A stretch of 64,000 nt of DNA, from NCBI GenBank assembly GCA_951640165.1, contig OX621256.1:7502001-7566000 (forward strand), written 5' to 3'. The position numbers and the translations under genes are program-made. The notes under the pieces are model-generated. The model saw nothing but the letters and a program-made list of their open reading frames with translations, was not told the DNA's origin and made no database searches. This document shows positions 63,986-64,000 of the stretch, one piece after another (within the stretch, counting starts at the first letter, position 1; each line of letters starts with the position of its first letter). The DNA is from Pseudoips prasinana (lineage: Eukaryota; Arthropoda; Insecta; Lepidoptera; Nolidae).

Positions 63986-64000
63986 AGTACGACGTGAAAC

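Overview
The window looks like AT-rich nuclear DNA of a lepidopteran (moth or butterfly). It has no intact host gene that I recognise. It holds tRNA-headed SINE families, TA-flanked MITEs, R1/jockey/CR1-type LINE debris, hAT, pogo and Tc1 relics and Helitron-like ends, a mix typical of Lepidoptera. The species call is inference from repeat style and codon use only.

Positions 1 to about 11,900 are most of a Maverick/Polinton (adintovirus-like, virus-derived DNA transposon) whose left end probably lies outside the window. All recognised genes are on the + strand: an unknown acidic/basic protein, protein-primed DNA polymerase B, an FtsK/A32-like packaging ATPase, a conserved Polinton protein with an early stop, a chromodomain integrase, a PLA2-like minor virion protein, an adenain-like cysteine protease, a minor (penton-like) capsid protein, a 48-residue basic protein, a double-jelly-roll major capsid protein, a small conserved protein, and a single-BIR protein. 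Polymerase and integrase would copy and insert the element. ATPase, protease and capsid proteins would build a particle. Two expression features stand out. The protease reading frame has no family-typical ATG but joins the PLA2 gene through a canonical A AAA AAC -1 slippery site directly before the PLA2 stop. The last four structural-block genes overlap by ATGA and look like one polycistronic unit. Several genes have a TATA plus TCAGT-type initiator 30 bases apart just ahead of the ATG.

From 12,000 to 34,500 is a graveyard of SINEs, seven-member MITE family copies, Tc1 fragments, LINE 3' ends (one apparently twin-primed) and hairpins. Positions 34,526-39,584 are a complete R1-like LINE with two open ORFs and a 13-bp target duplication. 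A 5'-truncated copy of its 3' end lies at 27,755. Positions 39,600-50,600 are mostly unassigned AT-rich DNA with SINEs, LINE tails and a 53-bp minisatellite.

Positions 50,867-53,112 are a hAT relic with a second hAT inserted in it, each with 8-bp target duplications. Positions 54,715-55,461 are a Harbinger-like element. Positions 56,170-63,420 form a giant palindrome: about 2.7-kb arms around a MITE, THAP-domain exons in both arms carrying the same stop codon, and a pogo-like deletion derivative inserted at TA in the right arm only. Divergence between the arms jumps exactly at that insertion.
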